From: Mesorhizobium huakuii
GTDB lineage: Bacteria; Pseudomonadota; Alphaproteobacteria; Rhizobiales; Rhizobiaceae
NCBI RefSeq assembly: GCF_014189455.1
Contig: NZ_CP050296.1
Location: forward strand, 7,056,067-7,120,066
Direction of reading: 5' to 3'
Length of the DNA: 64,000 nucleotides
The translations under genes and the position numbers were made by a program. How positions within the stretch are numbered: position 1 is the stretch's first letter; every line of letters starts with the position of its first letter. Below, piece by piece: positions 61,203 to 64,000 of the stretch. Under the pieces are notes generated by a model that did not search any database, was not told the origin of the DNA, and was given only the letters and a program-made list of their open reading frames with translations.

Positions 61203-63764
61203 TCAGCTGCGCGGCTTGAGGTTCTCCGGGTCATAGAGCGGCTTGTAGCCGACGCCGGCGACCTCGACCGGATAGGTCTCGCCGAAATACTCGACATTGA
61301 GCTTGCGGCCTTCCTGGGCATACGCCCGCGGCAGATAGGCGAGCGCAATGTTCTTGCCGATGGTTGGGCCATAGGCGACCGATGTGGTGAAGGAGCGGCG
61401 GCCGAGTTCGTCGACCAGCGTCTCACCGGTGGCGGGATCCAGCACCGGCATGGTGCCCACGGGATAACGCGCCACACCCTTGGAATCGGTATTTTCCGTC
61501 ATCACCAGCGTGCACAAAGTCGCCGGCTGATGCTCGCGGGCGCGGTATTCGACATGCTTGGCTTTGCCGCAGAAATCGTTCTCCTTGACCTTCGGACGGG
61601 CGAGATCGGCTTCCAGCAGATTGTACTCGGTCAAGAGGTCGGCGTTCTGCAGCCGCAGGCTCTTTTCCATGCGCCGCGTATTGGCATAGGTCTCGACGCC
61701 GAACGGCATCACGCCGGTCGAGCGCAGCGCGTCCCAGACGGCCAGGCCATCTTCGTAACGCATATGCAGTTCCCAGCCCTGCTCGCCGACATAGGAGATG
61801 CGGAACGCGGTGACATCCTTGCCGCCGATCCTGACCGGCTTGATCGCCGCGAACGGGAAATTCTCCGGCGAAAGGCCCTCGGGATTCTCGACCACCTTCT
61901 GCAAGGTCGTGCGGGCATTCGGCCCCCAGATGCCGATGGTGACGTATTTCTCGGTCACATCGGTGATGGTGGCGTCAAAACCTTTGTCCTGCGCGGTGCG
62001 CTGCATGTAGCGGAAGTCGCGCGGGCCGGCGTCGGCGCCGTCGATCACCCGACAACGGTCGGCCATGCGGATCACGGTAAAGTCGGCGCGCACCATGCCT
62101 TCCTCGTCGAGGAAGTGGGTGTAGATGCCCTTGCCGATATTGTTGTCGCCGCCGATCTTGGCTGCGCACAGCCATTCCAGCAGCGCGACATGGTCTGGCC
62201 CTTCGACGTCATACATCGAGAAATGCGAGAGGTTGACGATGCCGCAATCCTCGCTCATCGCCAGATGCTCGGCATTGGAGACACGCCAGAAATGGCGGTT
62301 GTCCCACTCGTTCTCACGCACGGGTACCCGGTTGCCATACTTCTCAAGCAGGTGCTCGTTGGCGGCGTAGCCATGGGCGCGCTCCCAGCCGCCCAGCTCC
62401 ATGAAGTAGCCGCCGAGCTCCTTCTCGCGCTCCCAGAACGGCGAGCGCCTGATGTTGCGGCCCTTGGAGAACGGCTCGCGCGGATGCACCGCCGGATTAT
62501 AGACCTTCATCGCCGTTTCGGTGCAGCGATCCCAGATGAACTGTTCCTTCGTCTGGTGCGGATAGAAGCGCGCATAGTCGATGGCGTGATGGTCGATCCC
62601 GGTGCGGCCGTCGGTCATCCAGTCGGCGATCAGCTTGCCCATGCCCGGGCCGTCCTTGACCCAGATGGCGACGGCATACCAGAGACCCCTCACCTTCTGG
62701 CTTTCGCCCATGGACGGGCCACCGTCGGCGGTCACCTGCAGCAGGCCGTTGAAGGAATGGCTTTCGTTATAGCCGAGTTCGCCCAGGATCGGCGTCAGTT
62801 CCATGGCGCGCTCGAGCGGCGCCAGGATCTGCTCCATGTCGAGGTCGCGCTGCGACGGCGACAGCCGCGCCTCATGCTTTTCGAGCAGGTCGCGCGGATG
62901 GCAAAGGCGCGGGTTGTTTTCTTCGTAATAGCCCCACTCGATCTGGCCGCCCTCGGCGGTCTTGGGGTCACCGGTGTCGCGCATATAGGCCGAGTTGCCC
63001 TGGTCGCGCAGCAGCGGCCAGCCGATCTCCTTGCCGGTGCCGGCGAACTCATTGTAGGGCCCGAAGAAAGTCAGCGGATGGTCGATCGGCATGACCGGCA
63101 GGTCCTCGCCGACCATTTCCGCGATCAGCCGGCCCCAGATGCCGGCGCAGACGATGACATAGTCGGCCTCGATCGTGCCGCGATCGGTCACCACGGCGCT
63201 GATGCGGCCGTCCTTGACCACGAGCGACTTGGCCGGCGTGTTGGCGAAGGATTTCAGCTTACCCGACGCTTCCGCCTGGTCGACCAGCTTGCCGGCGACA
63301 GTCTGCGAGCGCGGGATGACGAGGCCGGCGTCCGGATCCCACAGGCCGCCCTGCACCATGTCCTGTTCGATCAGCGGGAATTTTTCCTTGATCTCGGCCG
63401 GTTCGATCAGCCGCGCGCGTGTTCCAAAAGCTTTCGCCGAGGCGATCTTGCGCTTGATCTCGTCCATGCGGCTGTCGTCGCCGACGCGCGCGACCTCGAG
63501 ACCGCCGATGCGCGCGTAATGGCCCATCTTCTCGTAGAAATCGATGGAATAGAGCGTCGTCCAGCAGGACAGGAAATCATGGCTGGTCGTGTAGCAGAAG
63601 TCGGAAGCATGCGCGGTCGAGCCGATATCGGTCGGAATGCCCGACTTGTCGATGCCGACAATGTCGGTCCAACCACGTTCGATCAGGTGATGGGCGATCG
63701 ATGCGCCGACAATACCGCCGAGGCCAATGATGACGACCTTCGCCTTTTTCGGAAACTCTGCCAT
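61203..63764 (-). CDS. Dimethylglycine dehydrogenase-like FAD/GcvT oxidoreductase 2
   Basis: The ATG at 63764 gives an 853-residue protein (MAEFPKKAKVVIIGLGGIVGASIAHHL). It has the same DAO-GcvT architecture as the gene at 27899: FAD motif GxGxxG, DIGSTAHASDF in place of the covalent His motif, and a folate-binding GcvT module from about 430 with a C-terminal barrel. The sequence is clearly a different subfamily from copy 1 (INHIRPTM-like motifs are absent), so its substrate, probably an N-methyl compound such as sarcosine or dimethylglycine, is likely different. A GTCGC-type half-palindrome lies upstream at 63832-63848. Confidence 0.88.
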   Translation of the reverse strand: MAEFPKKAKVVIIGLGGIVGASIAHHLIERGWTDIVGIDKSGIPTDIGSTAHASDFCYTTSHDFLSCWTTLYSIDFYEKMGHYARIGGLEVARVGDDSRMDEIKRKIASAKAFGTRARLIEPAEIKEKFPLIEQDMVQGGLWDPDAGLVIPRSQTVAGKLVDQAEASGKLKSFANTPAKSLVVKDGRISAVVTDRGTIEADYVIVCAGIWGRLIAEMVGEDLPVMPIDHPLTFFGPYNEFAGTGKEIGWPLLRDQGNSAYMRDTGDPKTAEGGQIEWGYYEENNPRLCHPRDLLEKHEARLSPSQRDLDMEQILAPLERAMELTPILGELGYNESHSFNGLLQVTADGGPSMGESQKVRGLWYAVAIWVKDGPGMGKLIADWMTDGRTGIDHHAIDYARFYPHQTKEQFIWDRCTETAMKVYNPAVHPREPFSKGRNIRRSPFWEREKELGGYFMELGGWERAHGYAANEHLLEKYGNRVPVRENEWDNRHFWRVSNAEHLAMSEDCGIVNLSHFSMYDVEGPDHVALLEWLCAAKIGGDNNIGKGIYTHFLDEEGMVRADFTVIRMADRCRVIDGADAGPRDFRYMQRTAQDKGFDATITDVTEKYVTIGIWGPNARTTLQKVVENPEGLSPENFPFAAIKPVRIGGKDVTAFRISYVGEQGWELHMRYEDGLAVWDALRSTGVMPFGVETYANTRRMEKSLRLQNADLLTEYNLLEADLARPKVKENDFCGKAKHVEYRAREHQPATLCTLVMTENTDSKGVARYPVGTMPVLDPATGETLVDELGRRSFTTSVAYGPTIGKNIALAYLPRAYAQEGRKLNVEYFGETYPVEVAGVGYKPLYDPENLKPRS

Positions 63765-63831
63765 TGCCCGCGACTCCAAAGTGATAAAGCGGGCGGACTA
63801 TAGGGCGGAGCGGTAGGCCTGATGAAGCCTG

Positions 63832-63848
63832 TTTGCGACATTGGCAAA
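63832..63848. promoter_or_regulatory. Candidate operator upstream of flavoprotein 2
   Basis: TTTGC-GACATTG-GCAAA is a short inverted repeat resembling one arm of ATTTGCGAC-CCAT-GTCGCAAAT seen before the GlxA regulator. The match is partial. Confidence 0.35.
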
Positions 63849-63907
63849 AAGCCGAGCGACCCTGAGGGCCGAACACGCTTCCCCTGGCAGCACTGGTGGG
63901 GATTCCT

Positions 63908-64000
63908 TTACGCGACAAAGTTGGATTCGCGTTCGAAACTCCCCAGGAGCTTCTCGAAGACAAGCCGCTTGCCTTCGCGCACGCTGTCTTCAAGCGGGTT
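63908..64000 (-). CDS. C-terminal fragment of an unidentified protein at the right edge
   Basis: An open frame enters from the right edge and ends at 63908; its last 30 residues are NPLEDSVREGKRLVFEKLLG then SFERESNFVA. Codon use fits a real gene in this genome. The fragment is too short to name. It lies 144 bp upstream of the second flavoprotein gene and could be in the same transcription unit. Confidence 0.4.
   Translation of the reverse strand, partial: NPLEDSVREGKRLVFEKLLGSFERESNFVA

Noticed and set aside
1-64000. CRISPR arrays, rRNA, tRNA or insertion sequences
   Set aside because: No spaced direct repeats, no rRNA or tRNA signatures and no transposase were seen by eye; a dedicated search would settle tRNAs.

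Overview
The window looks like chromosomal DNA of an alphaproteobacterium of the Rhizobiales, most likely Mesorhizobium or a close relative. The evidence is high G+C, strongly GC-biased third codon positions that create long antisense ORFs, rhizobial-type mosaic intergenic repeats, DUF1127 proteins with the QKDIGWP motif, a glycine-betaine:homocysteine methyltransferase and a CobQ of rhizobial type. No rRNA, tRNA, CRISPR array, prophage or insertion sequence is visible.

Layout. 0-3.5 kb: end of a SAM methyltransferase, a frameshifted flavoprotein, an ATP-grasp ligase and an L,D-transpeptidase. 3.7-10.1 kb: an M20 amidohydrolase followed by a peptide-type ABC importer. 10.1-13.1 kb: TerB, a TauE/SafE permease, a small membrane protein, an AraC regulator and a VOC protein. 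13.4-15.5 kb: cobQ coupled to a DMSP-lyase-like cupin. 15.6-17.7 kb: isobutyryl-CoA dehydrogenase-like protein and mmsB (valine degradation). 18-25.4 kb: Coa1-like protein, a small unknown protein, class III aminotransferase, prolyl oligopeptidase and two tandem MFS transporters.

25.7-52.5 kb is the striking part: a dispersed set of genes that together could make up an aerobic, corrinoid-dependent demethylation route for quaternary amines or sulfonium compounds. It holds two MttB-superfamily methyltransferases without pyrrolysine, a corrinoid protein, a DUF1638 protein, a methyl-H4folate:corrinoid methyltransferase (MtrH/AcsE type), a RACo-type corrinoid activator, and a MetV/MetF-type methylene-H4folate reductase pair with a small associated protein. 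Beside these lie a dimethylglycine-dehydrogenase-like flavoprotein with folate domain, a DddP-like M24 enzyme, betaine:homocysteine methyltransferase, an 8-Cys ferredoxin and an XRE regulator. The proposed flow is methylated substrate to MttB to corrinoid protein to MtrH to methyl-H4folate to MetVF to methylene-H4folate, with demethylated products (for example dimethylglycine) handled by the flavoprotein. Unrelated genes (desaturase, ECF sigma/vWA pair, dienelactone hydrolase, epimerase, entericidin, formyltransferase) are interspersed. An identical-type palindrome (GATATAAAG / CTTTATATC) precedes both bmt and the mtrH-like gene.

52.5-64 kb: two DUF1127 genes sharing a nearby 22-bp motif, an alpha/beta hydrolase, a LysR regulator, a 44-residue small ORF, a GlxA/GbdR-like regulator, an SsuABC-like importer, a crystallin-like and a DUF1194 protein, and a second dimethylglycine-dehydrogenase-like flavoprotein, which suggests that the methylamine theme continues to the right edge.

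About sixteen single-base indels break otherwise intact conserved genes, many in homopolymers. Corrected lengths are multiples of three each time. I read these mostly as sequencing errors, so coordinates for frameshifted genes span the whole reconstructed gene.
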